Of a stretch of DNA of 64,000 nucleotides, positions 19,659-29,900 are shown in pieces; positions within the stretch are counted from its first letter, which is position 1, and each line of letters starts with the position of its first letter. Source of the DNA: Pseudoalteromonas denitrificans DSM 6059 (lineage in GTDB: Bacteria > Pseudomonadota > Gammaproteobacteria > Enterobacterales > Alteromonadaceae); NCBI RefSeq assembly GCF_900112265.1, contig NZ_FOLO01000001.1, positions 83,963 through 147,962 of the forward strand. Direction: 5' to 3'. The notes beneath the pieces were generated by a model that did no database searches, was not told the DNA's origin, and saw only the letters and a list, made by a program, of their open reading frames with translations. The position numbers and the translations under genes are program-made.

Positions 19659-21518
19659 GTGTTGAATAAGTACCCAGTGTGGAAGTACTTGATGGTATTG
19701 GTGATAGTTATAATAGGCTTATTATACTCATCTCCTAATTTGTATGGTCGAGATCCGGCAATACAGGTATCAGGTGCAAAAGGCGCAACGGCAGATTTAG
19801 CTATTTTAGATAAAGTAACTAAAGTAATGTCTGACAGTAATATCGAGTTAAAATCTTCAGAATTAGATAAAGATCAAATATTGATCCGCTTTAAAGATGT
19901 TGATTCACAGCTTAAAGCCCAAGATATTTTAAAAGATGCTTTGGGTGATGGTTATATCTCAGCCATCAGCATGGCCCCTGCAACTCCTGAATGGCTTAAA
20001 AGCTTAGGTGGTTCACCTATGAAGCTGGGTCTAGATTTAAGTGGTGGTGTTCATTTCACGATGGAAGTGGATATGACAACAGCACTAAACAAATCTATGG
20101 AGACTATGGTTCAAGATTTTAGAAGCGATCTACGTGGTGAAAAAATTCGCTACAAAACGATTCGTCGTGTTGCAGGGCAAGATAAAGTACAGGTTGTTAT
20201 GCGTACTGCTGAGCTAAAAGATACAGCAGAACGTTTCTTAAAAGATAGATATCGCAGTTATATATTCAGTAATGATCGCAGCAATGATTTAGCATTTGTT
20301 GTAGGTCTAAGTGATTTAAAAGTAAAAGAAATTCGTGATTATGCAATCAAGCAAAATGAAACAATTATTCGTAATCGTGTCAATCAGATTGGTGTTGCTG
20401 AGCCTAACGTGCAACGTCAGGGTGCTGAACGTATTATTGTGCAATTACCAGGTATTCAAGATACGGCACGTGCAAAAGAAATTTTAGGTGCAACCGCAAC
20501 ATTAGAGTTTCGTTTAGTTGATGCAAATTCAGATGTTCGTGATGCAGCAGCAGGTCGTGTGCCACCGGGTTCTGAGATCATTATGCATCGTCAGGGTTAT
20601 CCTGTATTGCTGAAAAAACGCATTATTTTAGGTGGAACGCATATTACCGGAGCACAATCAGGTTTAGATGAATATCAACGCCCACAAGTGAATATTCAGT
20701 TAGATAGCAAAGGCGGTTCTAAAATGTCGGCCTTTACAAAAACAGCGCAAGGTAAATCTATGGCGACTGTTTTTATTGAATATAAACCTTCAGGTAAAAA
20801 AGATAAAAATGGTAAAGCACTTCCTCCGATTAAAGTTGAAGAAGTGATCAATGTCGCAACAATTCAATCTCGTTTAGGTCGCTCGTTCCGCATAACGGGT
20901 ATTGATAATCCAGCTGAAGCGCATAATTTAAGTTTATTATTACGAGCGGGTGCGTTAGTTGCGCCAATTCAAATTGTTGAAGAACGCACTGTTGGTCCAA
21001 GCTTAGGTAAAGAAAATATTGAATCAGGCATGACAGCTGTTGTATTAGGTTTTGCCTTCGTTTTAGCATTTATGCTGATGTATTATAAAGCATTTGGTAT
21101 GGTGGCAAATTTAGCCCTAGGGGTAAATCTTGTTCTAATCTTTGCTGTAATGTCACTTATTCCTGGAGCTGCTTTAACACTGCCTGGTATAGCGGGTATT
21201 GTACTGACTGTTGGTATGGCTGTTGATGCAAATGTACTTATATTTGAACGTATACGTGAAGAGCTAGCTGAAGGGCGTAGTCCACAACAGGCTATTCATG
21301 AAGGTTATAATAGTGCCTTTAGTACGATTATGGATGCAAACATCACAACTTTGATTGCGGCTATAATTTTATTTGCAGTTGGTACTGGCCCTATAGCTGG
21401 TTTTGCCGTGACACTTGCAATTGGTATTTTAACGTCGATGTTTACTGCAATAGTAGGTACTCGTGCTGTTGTTAATATGGTTTGGGGTGGAAAACGCCTA
21501 GATTCACTGTCGATTTAA
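19659..21518 (+). CDS. secD: Protein translocase subunit SecD
   Basis: A 619-aa proton-driven partner of SecYEG that pulls preproteins through the membrane. An N-terminal membrane segment is followed by a large periplasmic P1 region (with [16 protein letters not shown] and [17 protein letters not shown]) and five more membrane segments with the RND-type signature [28 protein letters not shown]. The start is GTG 19659 with AAGAAGGA upstream. secF follows after 12 bases. Confidence 0.97.
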   Translation: MLNKYPVWKYLMVLVIVIIGLLYSSPNLYGRDPAIQVSGAKGATADLAILDKVTKVMSDSNIELKSSELDKDQILIRFKDVDSQLKAQDILKDALGDGYISAISMAPATPEWLKSLGGSPMKLGLDLSGGVHFTMEVDMTTALNKSMETMVQDFRSDLRGEKIRYKTIRRVAGQDKVQVVMRTAELKDTAERFLKDRYRSYIFSNDRSNDLAFVVGLSDLKVKEIRDYAIKQNETIIRNRVNQIGVAEPNVQRQGAERIIVQLPGIQDTARAKEILGATATLEFRLVDANSDVRDAAAGRVPPGSEIIMHRQGYPVLLKKRIILGGTHITGAQSGLDEYQRPQVNIQLDSKGGSKMSAFTKTAQGKSMATVFIEYKPSGKKDKNGKALPPIKVEEVINVATIQSRLGRSFRITGIDNPAEAHNLSLLLRAGALVAPIQIVEERTVGPSLGKENIESGMTAVVLGFAFVLAFMLMYYKAFGMVANLALGVNLVLIFAVMSLIPGAALTLPGIAGIVLTVGMAVDANVLIFERIREELAEGRSPQQAIHEGYNSAFSTIMDANITTLIAAIILFAVGTGPIAGFAVTLAIGILTSMFTAIVGTRAVVNMVWGGKRLDSLSI

Positions 21519-21530
21519 GAGAGAATACTT

Positions 21531-22475
21531 ATGCAATTATTAAATGTTAAAGGTACTATCGGCTTTATGGCCAAGCGAAAAATCGCTATGGTTTTTTCAT
21601 CGATTTTGATTTTAGCCTCTGTCGTAATGTTATTTGTTAATGGTTTAAATTTTGGTTTAGATTTTACTGGCGGTACTTCGGTTGAAGTGGGTTTTTCACA
21701 ATCTGCTGATCTTAAAAAAGTACGTACGGTATTAAACGACAATGGCTTTAAAGATGCATCAGTGCAATTATTTGGTTCAAGTACTGAAGTATTAATTCGT
21801 TTGGCGCCTCGTGGTGGTGATATTAAAGCCGAAGAGATTGGCAATCAGCTAATGGATGCAATGAAGTTAGTTGACGACAAAGCACAGATGCGCCGAATTG
21901 AGTTTGTAGGGCCAAGTGTAGGTGAAGATTTAAAAGAGCAAGGTGGTTTAGCTATGCTTACCGCGCTTATTTGTATCTTAATATATGTGGCTATGCGTTT
22001 TGAATGGCGATTTGCCATAGGTGCAGTTGCTGCACTTGCCCATGATGTTACTTTAACAATAGGCTTGTTTGCATTGTTAGGACTTGATTTTGACCTAACA
22101 GTTTTAGCGGCAATCTTAGCCGTGATAGGTTATTCATTGAATGATACGATTGTTGTGTCGGATCGTATTCGTGAAAACTTCCGTAAGGTAAGAATTGACG
22201 ATACCTTAGAAATTATTAACATTTCATTAACGCAAACATTAAATCGTACTTTAGTCACTTCAATAACAACTTTATTAGTACTAATCGCCTTATTTATTTG
22301 GGGTGGTCAAATCATTCATGGTTTTGCTACTGCATTATTATTTGGTGTGTTTGTTGGTACTTACTCCTCAGTATATGTTGCTAGTGCAGTAGCGGTTGCT
22401 CTAGGAGTCAGTAAAGAAGATTTAATACCTGTTGAAGTAGAAAAAGAGGGTGCTGAATTTGAAGAAATGCCTTAA
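21531..22475 (+). CDS. secF: Protein translocase subunit SecF
   Basis: A 314-aa six-segment membrane protein that partners SecD. Seen are the N-terminal KRKIAMVFSSIL segment, the periplasmic LNFGLDFTGGTSVEVGF, and the conserved AVIGYSLNDTIVVSDRIRENF in the fourth membrane region. The C-terminus is an acidic cytoplasmic tail. It ends the operon at a terminator. Confidence 0.97.
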   Translation: MQLLNVKGTIGFMAKRKIAMVFSSILILASVVMLFVNGLNFGLDFTGGTSVEVGFSQSADLKKVRTVLNDNGFKDASVQLFGSSTEVLIRLAPRGGDIKAEEIGNQLMDAMKLVDDKAQMRRIEFVGPSVGEDLKEQGGLAMLTALICILIYVAMRFEWRFAIGAVAALAHDVTLTIGLFALLGLDFDLTVLAAILAVIGYSLNDTIVVSDRIRENFRKVRIDDTLEIINISLTQTLNRTLVTSITTLLVLIALFIWGGQIIHGFATALLFGVFVGTYSSVYVASAVAVALGVSKEDLIPVEVEKEGAEFEEMP

Positions 22476-22514
22476 GTATTTTTAAACAATATATAAACTT
22501 ACTTTTGAGATAAG

Positions 22515-22537
22515 AAACCCCGTTAGGGGTTTTTTTA
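22515..22537 (+). terminator. Rho-independent terminator after secF
   Basis: AAACCCC (22515-22521), loop GTTA, GGGGTTT (22526-22532), then a T-run. It closes the queA-secF block. Confidence 0.9.
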
Positions 22538-22651
22538 TGTATATTACTTTTTAAAATCCTTCTATCAGGCATTGTTCAGAGCAAAGACGTAGCCCAGACT
22601 TGTTCTGACAGTGACCAATTTTAATATAGTGTTTGTCAGGTTAAATTTGAG

Positions 22652-22667
22652 CTAGTACAGAATAGGT
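22652..22667 (+). repeat. Left 16-bp target-site duplication of the IS
   Basis: CTAGTACAGAATAGGT occurs here and again at 24422-24437, directly flanking the element. The neighbouring bases on the outer side differ, so the identical stretch is exactly 16 bp. Confidence 0.85.
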
Positions 22668-22670
22668 TGT

Positions 22671-22745
22671 TAACACCAAGCGACTTTGTCGTACCTTAAT
22701 TACCAAGCGATTCTGTCGCAAATAACTACCAAGGGAAATTGACGG
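22671..22745 (+). repeat. Three subterminal 22-bp motifs at the left IS end
   Basis: Copies at 22671-22691, 22697-22718 and 22723-22745 follow the consensus TAATTACCAAGCGACTTTG with diverging 3' parts. Starts are spaced 26 bp, about two and a half helical turns. Two inverted copies occupy the right end. Confidence 0.75.
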
Positions 22746-22812
22746 ATCTATTTTATCAGTGTTTCTTAATTGTTCTTTTTTGAATATTTGAGGAACACAG
22801 AGGTTGATTATT

Positions 22813-24325
22813 ATGGACTCCAAAGCCCAACTCACTGTTGATATTATTGCTAAAGTTGCTGAGCGCAAGATTACTATTGTTAATGCGGCCAAACTCCTCA
22901 ATAAATCTAGAAGAACCATAGAGCGTTACCTTCAGCAATATCAGAAGGTCGGTATTCAATTTGTTGTTCATCGAAACACTGGCAAAGCTCCTGTGAATAA
23001 AACATCTGATTCTCTCAAACGTCAAGTCCAAGCATTAATCAAAGAGAAATACTTTGATGTGAACCTACAGCATTTAGTTGAGTTGCTTGAGGTGAATGAG
23101 AATATTTTTGTTAAGCGAGAAACATTAAGATCTTGGGCGCATGATATTCATCATGTAAAACGTGCTAAACGCAGACGAGCTAAAGCTCGTAAAAGACGTG
23201 AACGAATGGAATCACCTGGCTTGCTACTGCAAATGGACGGCAGCCCCCATCGTTGGTTTGGGGATCAAAAATCATGTTTGATTGCGATTATTGATGATGC
23301 CACTAGTGAAATTCATGCAGAGTTCTTTAAGTCAGAAACTACCGTTGGTTGTTTAAAAGTCATGCGTGATTACATGATAAGAAAGGTTTGTTTAAGGCGC
23401 TTTATGTGGATAGGACTGGCATCTTTGGAGGGCCTAAACGTTGTCACTTCTCACAAATGCAACGGGCTTGTGATGAGTTAGGAATCGAAATCATCTTCGC
23501 CAATTCGCCCAAGGTAAAGGTCGTATCGAGCGTTCATTCGATACCTTCCAAGACAGGCTAGTACCTGAACTAAGACTTAACAACATCAAGGATATGATAA
23601 GCGCAAATCGTTATTTGCAAGACGTATTTATTCCTCAATTCTGGCAACAGAAAATAGAAGTCAATGCTAAGAACACTGACTCTGAATTCACATCGGTTCC
23701 TGCCCATCTCAATCTCGATGATGTCTGTGTATTGAAGGAGTATCGAAAGATCAGAAATGATCACACGTTCAGCTATGGCAACAAGTTCTACCTGATAGAA
23801 TCCCCACTGAAGCACTCTATTGCTAAGCAAAAAATAGAAATTAGAAAGACGAGTAATAATGGTTTTATAGCTTACTTTGGGGGCCGAAATTTGGCGGTAT
23901 CAGAAGTCATTGAACCGACTAAACTTTCAATGGAAGACTTGGAAATACAAAAGAAAATGGACGTATTAGCGCTAGCAGACAAGCTTGGTAACGTCAGTGA
24001 AGCCTCACGCATCAGTGGCATATCGCGAGACACCATTTATCGTCATAGACGCTTAATTAAAGAGGGCGGCAAGGAAGCACTGAAACGCCAAGTTACTCAA
24101 GACCTTCGACATAAAAACAGAACAGATGAAGAGCTAGAAAAGTTGGTAATCGACTTCTCGTTACAAAATCCGCATCTCGGCTAAGTCCAAGTGTCTTCGC
24201 AACTTAAAGTGAATTACGGCGCAGAGATAAGTGCTAATGGTGTTAGGTATGTATGGTTGAGAGAAAATATGAATACCAGTGCGTTGAGGGTTCAACGTTC
24301 ACAGTCATTGCTAAAAATAGCCTAA
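22813..24325 (+). pseudogene. DDE transposase pseudogene (two frameshifts, one nonsense)
   Basis: Reading through the lesions gives one protein of about 505 aa: an N-terminal helix-turn-helix (IIAKVAERKITIVNAAKLLNK), a basic linker, an rve-type catalytic core (LLLQMDGSPHRWFG, LIAIIDDATSEIHAEFF, and GKGRIERSFDTFQ for the glutamate) and a C-terminal second HTH. At about 23381-23385 one A is missing from a run of A after ATGATAAG. At about 23507-23512 one C is missing from CGCCCAAGG, so the E-containing motif is in another frame. At 24182-24184 TAA replaces a likely CAA in HLG-Q-VQVS. Restoring all three leads to a natural stop at 24323-24325. The start ATG 22813 follows AGAGG. Confidence 0.85.
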
Positions 24326-24421
24326 CAATGACTGTTCTATTGCTGATTTAACACTACCCTGATATGGTACTACGACAAAGTCGCTCGGTAATTAGTCCGA
24401 CAGTTTCCCTTGGTAATGATA

Positions 24422-24437
24422 CTAGTACAGAATAGGT
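24422..24437 (+). repeat. Right 16-bp target-site duplication of the IS
   Basis: Identical to 22652-22667. It ends three bases before the stop codon complement of the PPC-domain gene, so the insertion just missed that gene. Confidence 0.85.
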
Positions 24438-24440
24438 CTA

Positions 24441-25727
24441 TTATTTTACCACTTTTACTAATTTTGAAGTTGTAAATTTTACTTTATAATTTTCAGCGCT
24501 TTGACAATTAAACATATCGCTACATACTGATAGATTAAAACTAAGGTTTCCAGAATGTAAAAAATCTTTTGATGTATCTTTAACGTAATTGCCGTAAATG
24601 CGTATTTTCCCTTCTATAGTGCCATTTCTGATACTGCTAAAATTCATGGTCTTCGCATAACTAGGTACTTCATATGTAACATCATCGGCAAACAGCTCTC
24701 CAATATTATTTTTTGACAGTAAGGTTTCACCATTATAAATTTCAAATACTTCACTATATGCTCCTCCTTCTCGAAAACCATCAAGAGAATATAAGCTTAA
24801 TTGGTTTATTGCTTGATTAAAATTACCATCAGGAACAACTATAGAAAACAAAACCTCTAAATAGTTTGTATCATTCAGTACAAACTTTGATTGAATTATT
24901 CGCTCATAACTTGCAGTTAATGAAACATCTTTAAAGTCAGAATATTTTTTTACTTGTATGTAATAAGTGCCGCCTGACTCTGTTGGCTTGCAACTTTCTT
25001 CATTAGCTGGGCCCATAGAAATACAATCGTAATCGTTTTCTTTTTTATCTTTTCCAAAGGTTATAAATAGGTCTGCATCTCCAGAGCCTCCAGATAATGC
25101 GAAGTTAATACCAGCTGCTCCAGTTGGTACTTCAAAAGTAAAAACCTTACCTTCAGTATTGTCTGTATTTAAGTTCGATTGCACTTTACCATTTCGTAAA
25201 GTTGTATTTATAGAATCTTTAACGGTTCTATTTATGACGTTCGTAACACCAAATTCAATGTAACTGCTGTCGGCATAACGACAGCTTTCAAAATTTTCAC
25301 CTTCACAAATATCAAGAGTATAAGAGAGGAAGTCATTAAATAAAACATCTTTTGATGGATCATCTCTATTTGTAACATAGACGCGTATTTTTCCATCGAT
25401 TGTTCCATTTCTAAATTGACTGAAATTTATTCCGCTAGTTGTCACGCCCGGAATATCTTGGGAGTGCCACGCCGGTCCACTGTATTCTTTACTGGATAGC
25501 AGAGTTTGACCATCATAAATTTCATATAATATTTCTGTATTACCTGCTACTCCTGCTGTTAATAAATTGAAGCGATTTACTGCCTGGTCAAAATTATTTT
25601 CTTGAGCCTTTACTGAAAAGTTTATTTCCCAGTAGTTTTTGTTACTTAACGTAATTTCGCCAGCATGAGTTATAAATGATATTATGCTGATAAATAATAT
25701 GTAACTTAGTCTAAAAATATATTTCAT
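24441..25727 (-). CDS. Secreted protein with PPC domain between two duplicated beta domains
   Basis: A 428-aa protein with a signal peptide (residues 1-22, ending FITHAG). Two homologous modules of about 125 residues, at about 23-150 and 285-410, share NNFDQAVNRFNLLTAG / GNFNQAINQLSLYSLDG, EIYDGQTLLSS / EIYNGETLLSK and FRNGTIDGKIRVY / IRNGTIEGKIRIY. Between them (about 185-280) is a bacterial pre-peptidase C-terminal (PPC) domain with INFALSGGSGDADLFITFG and SGGTYYIQVKKYSDFKDVSL. PPC domains usually trail secreted proteases; no catalytic domain is present here. Its probable role is extracellular binding. Gene end and IS end nearly touch, so its native terminator has been displaced by the IS. 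Confidence 0.75.
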   Translation of the reverse strand: MKYIFRLSYILFISIISFITHAGEITLSNKNYWEINFSVKAQENNFDQAVNRFNLLTAGVAGNTEILYEIYDGQTLLSSKEYSGPAWHSQDIPGVTTSGINFSQFRNGTIDGKIRVYVTNRDDPSKDVLFNDFLSYTLDICEGENFESCRYADSSYIEFGVTNVINRTVKDSINTTLRNGKVQSNLNTDNTEGKVFTFEVPTGAAGINFALSGGSGDADLFITFGKDKKENDYDCISMGPANEESCKPTESGGTYYIQVKKYSDFKDVSLTASYERIIQSKFVLNDTNYLEVLFSIVVPDGNFNQAINQLSLYSLDGFREGGAYSEVFEIYNGETLLSKNNIGELFADDVTYEVPSYAKTMNFSSIRNGTIEGKIRIYGNYVKDTSKDFLHSGNLSFNLSVCSDMFNCQSAENYKVKFTTSKLVKVVK

Positions 25728-25976
25728 TAAGAAATTCCTTTTTTGTATTTAAAATTGTTATTGCTAACTATTGCACTATCTGTTTCAAGTACCCGAAACC
25801 ACACTATTATACTAAGAATTATGTTTAAATAAAGAAACACATCATTTAAATTATAAGTATCTTTAAGTTTTCTTATTAAAATACAAAGGCATAGCATAAA
25901 GTTGCAATAGGTTGCCATAAAACTGTCATGTAAAGTTAATATAATGTCACTGAATTTAATACAGTAGGTACTTTTT

Positions 25977-26759
25977 ATGACTTCTAACGATGCTCTTTTT
26001 ACTAAAATTATTGAAAAGGAGTTGATCTCAACTTTATTTCAGCCTGTTTTTGATTTTAGTAAAACAAATGCATTAGGTTATGAAGCGTTAAGCCGAGGGC
26101 CTCAAGGAAGTGCTTTAGAGTCTCCTGAAGTATTATTTAAACTCGCTGGTCAGTTGAATAAAATATCAGAATTAGAATTACTGTGCCGAAAAAAGGCAAT
26201 AATAAATTTTGCGAATTTAAATTTAAGTGGCAAACTTTTGCTGAATGTCAGTCCTAATGTTTTATTGGACCCTAATCACCCTAGAGGTGAAACATTGCAT
26301 TTATTAGCGCAAAATGGTTTATCTGCTAATAGAGTGATAATAGAAGTAACAGAGCAGGAAAAAGTTGAAGATAATGATTTATTTAAACAAACGATTCAGC
26401 ATTATAGAGAGTTAGGTTTTGTAATTGCCATTGACGATTTAGGGGCTGGTTATTCAGGTTTAAAGCAATGGTCTGAATTACAACCTGATATTGTAAAAAT
26501 AGATAGGTATTTTATTGATCATTGCGATCAAAGTTTTGTTAAAAAAGCATTTTTAAAAATGATTTTGGAGTTGGCGAAAATTACTAATACTCAAGTCATT
26601 GCTGAAGGTATTGAGCGTGAAGAAGAGCTTTTGTTACTTAAGTCTTTAGGGATAAATTTAATGCAGGGCTTTTTATTGCAAAGACCAGTTAAAATACCAA
26701 ATAAAAATTCACTTTATTATCCGAGTATTTCAAAGTTTAAATTAGAACAAACCGCATAA
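25977..26759 (+). CDS. EAL-domain c-di-GMP phosphodiesterase
   Basis: A 260-aa cytoplasmic protein that is essentially one EAL domain, hydrolysing c-di-GMP to pGpG. The catalytic signature is intact: FQPVFDF, GYEALSRGP, LLLNVSPNVL, VIIEVTEQE, AIDDLGAGYSGLKQWSELQPDIVKID, VIAEGIE and LMQGFLLQRP. No sensor domain is attached. It stands between the IS-adjacent secreted protein and the giant repeat protein, a plausible neighbourhood for control of surface attachment, but there is no operon evidence. Confidence 0.9.
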   Translation: MTSNDALFTKIIEKELISTLFQPVFDFSKTNALGYEALSRGPQGSALESPEVLFKLAGQLNKISELELLCRKKAIINFANLNLSGKLLLNVSPNVLLDPNHPRGETLHLLAQNGLSANRVIIEVTEQEKVEDNDLFKQTIQHYRELGFVIAIDDLGAGYSGLKQWSELQPDIVKIDRYFIDHCDQSFVKKAFLKMILELAKITNTQVIAEGIEREEELLLLKSLGINLMQGFLLQRPVKIPNKNSLYYPSISKFKLEQTA

Positions 26760-26975
26760 TACTATTCATCATTTTACCCTTGTTATTTATAGCTACACTA
26801 ATAATTTATTTGGCACTAACTTTGCTTTAATCTAAGTCTATTGTTTTGTGATTGAAAGCAATAAAGTGTGATGGTACTTTAAACGTATGCCTCATACTTT
26901 AATTGGCTATAATTTTAAGATTTTGAACCTTAATTTTAAACATTCACTCAAAGTTAAACCTTACTTCAGTTATAA

Positions 26976-29900
26976 GTGAAAACTATGAAAATAATGACAT
27001 TTATCATTTTATTAGCCATGTTTATCTGTGGTGTTAGTTCTCAATCGGCCAATGCCGCACCAGTTATAAGCTCAGTGACACTTTCAAACTCAGTTCATAA
27101 GGTCGGAGATAATGTCACTATCTCTATATTTGCAGATCAAGCAGGCTTAACCTTGGTTTCAGGTTCAGTTAATGGTGTGAATTTAAGTGCTTTTACAGAT
27201 ACTGGAGGAGGAAATTATACCGCATCATATATTATTATTGACGGTGGTAACGATATCGCTACTGGGTCTGATATTCCGGTAAATTTGATTCTAGAAGATG
27301 CTAGTAATGTACAAAGTAACAATTATATAACGCCAATTAGTCAAACTGCTGATGCTATTTATGCCAATTTACCAGATATTAATCTAACAGTTTCAGCTAA
27401 TTCTTTAGTTGAAAATAGCGGTTCGGTAAATGTTATTGCAACACTTAGTGGTAGTTTAAATAACCAGTGGCCAGCAGCAATAACTGCAAATTTGACTTAT
27501 TCTGGTACTGCTACTGTTGATGTTGATTATACCAAATCAGATTCTATTTTGATCCCACAAAATAATACTTCTTCATTAACTAGCATAACAGGTAGAGTTG
27601 ACAATCTATATGATGCTGCTGTTGATGAATCTGTGACAATAACGCTTAATACTGTTTCAGTTGGAACAGTAGGGACCACAAATCAGCAAACTGTAACGAT
27701 AGTTGATGCGCAATCAGCTCCTGTTGTAACATTATCGGTTGCAACCAATTCAGTTTCTGAGGTTGGTGGAACTTCAAATATTACAGCAACACTCAGCAAT
27801 GAAAGTTTTCAAGATGTTGTGGTTAATTTAGCCTTTTCAGGTACGGCAGCTTCTGGTGCCGTAGATTATAATACACCTAGTAATTCTATTACGATTAGTG
27901 GAGGTTCTTTGTCTGCAAATGCAGCAACAGGAATTTCTACAGTCAATAATGAGTTAATTGAGGGCAATAAAACAATTATTATTGATATAGCCAGTGTTGT
28001 AGGGGGAAGTGAGAATGGAGTTCAACAACAAACGATTACAATTTTAGATGATGAAACAGCCAATGTTAGTTTAAGTTTAAGTGTGGCTTCAATTGCTGAG
28101 GCTGCAGGTTTTACTCAATTAACGGCAACAATTAATAAAGTGACTTTTCAAGATGTGGTTGTTTCTCTTGCATATTCAGGTACGGCAATAAGTGGAATTG
28201 ATTATGTTACACCAAATTTGACGATTACTATCACGCAAGGCCAGACTACAGGGTCAGCAACCATTACTGCTATTCAAGATACAGATGAAGAGGCAGATGA
28301 AAGCATCATAATTGATGTGACAAGTGTTACAGGCGGGGTTGAAAGCGGTATACAGCAGCAAACGATATCCATTTTAGATGATGATAATCAAACACAGGCA
28401 GATGTTGCATCTGTAAATGAAGATAACCAAGTTTTGATTGATGTACTCAGTAATGATGGGGGGGCTGGTAATGAATTAAATCCTGCAAGTGTAACAGTTG
28501 TGACTGCTACTACTCATGGTGTGACTTCAGTCAATACGGTAAATGGTATTGTTACTTATACGCCAGATGAAAATTATTTTGGTACAGATACTTTCACTTA
28601 TGTTGTAACTAATTTAAGAGGCACTATATCTAGTGAGACGGCTGTAGCTATTACAATCAATAGTGTTAATGACGCACCTATTGCAGTTAATGATACAACG
28701 AGTGTCGCAGAAGATAATACTGTTGTAATTTCTGTTCTTTCTAATGATACTGATGTTGATAATGCTACTGAAATAAAATCTTCTTCGTTAGCTATAACAA
28801 CCCAGCCTGAGCATGGGCAAGCAACAATCAGCAATGGCCAAATTAGCTATAAAGCAAATGCTGATTATAATGGCAGTGATTTTTTTGGATATACTGTAAG
28901 TGATGTGTTTGATGCAGTCTCTAATGTGGCGACTGTGAGTATTAATGTGTCTGGCAGTAATGATGCTCCAAGGACTACAGATGACACTGCAACAATAGCT
29001 GAAGATTCAGTCATTACAATAAAAGTACTTGAAAATGATCAAGATATAGATGGTACCTTAGATATAACAAGCATTGCCTTAGTTGCAACTCCTTTAAAGG
29101 GAGATGTGCAAGTTCAGCTTGATGGTAGTGTTATTTATACACCGAATAAAGATTTTTTTGGTTTAGACACTTTTACTTACACGGTTAAAGATAACGAAAA
29201 TGCTTTATCTTTAGCCACGCGAGTTAACATTAACGTGACTGCCGTCAATGATGCGCCAGTATCAGCGAATGATATTGTTGTATTGAAAGAAGATGTTGCG
29301 CATACAATAAATGCTATTGGTAATGATGTAGATGTTGATGGCGCAATAACATCGATTTTAATTATGCAAGCTCCTACACAAGGTAGCGTCATTGTCGATG
29401 AAGCCACTTTACTATTAACTTATACACCCAATGCTAACTTTTTTGGTACAGATACATTTACCTATCAAACGGCTGATTCCCTTGATGCTAAGTCAAATAC
29501 TGCCACCGTTTTATTAACCGTTGAAACAGTGAATGATAATCCTCTGAGTAATAACGATGAAGCACAAACAGATGAAGAAGTTGCAGTTTCAATTAATGTA
29601 TTGGAAAATGATCAAGATATTGATGGTGAATTAGTATCACAGTCGATTATTATTGTAACCCCGCCTAAATTTGGTACGACAGAGGTGCACCCTAGTGGAA
29701 AAATCACTTATACACCGCAGGTCGATTATGCTGGCGAAGACTTTTTTGTTTATCAGGTAAGTGATGATCAAGGTGGTGTTGCTTCAGCAACCGTTTTAAT
29801 TCAGGTTAACAATATTAATGATGCACCAGTCGCTTTAAATCAAGCGATTGAATCAAATGAAGATGATGCGTTGGTATTTGAATTAACAGGTACTGACGTT

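Larger units (their letters stand above)
22668..24421 (+). mobile_element. Insertion sequence, IS1202/ISNCY-like, 1754 bp, transposase decayed
   Basis: The element is bounded by a 16-bp direct duplication. Its ends are imperfect inverted repeats (left TGTTAACACCAAGCGACTTTG, right complement TATCATTACCAAGGGAAACTG) sharing the ACCAAG-G-A core in register. Inside the ends lie more copies of the same roughly 22-bp motif: left at 22671, 22697 and 22723 (starts exactly 26 bp apart), and right, inverted, at 24373-24394 and 24397-24419. These are probably transposase binding sites. A long duplication and a DDE/rve transposase of this type fit the IS1202 group as I know it; the family name is tentative. 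The transposase gene carries three inactivating changes, so the copy should be immobile unless helped in trans. Confidence 0.85.

Noticed and set aside
22632-22648. dif-like XerD half site (AGGTTAAAT) left of the IS
   Set aside because: Only one half resembles the site; the XerC half and spacer do not fit.
22804-23481. Open frame taken as a complete 225-aa transposase
   Set aside because: It ends through a one-base deletion; the catalytic core continues in other frames to 24325, so it is part of a pseudogene.
25727-25918. 63-codon minus-strand frame upstream of the PPC gene
   Set aside because: No ribosome site, biased low-complexity composition, and it overlaps the neighbouring start; likely chance.
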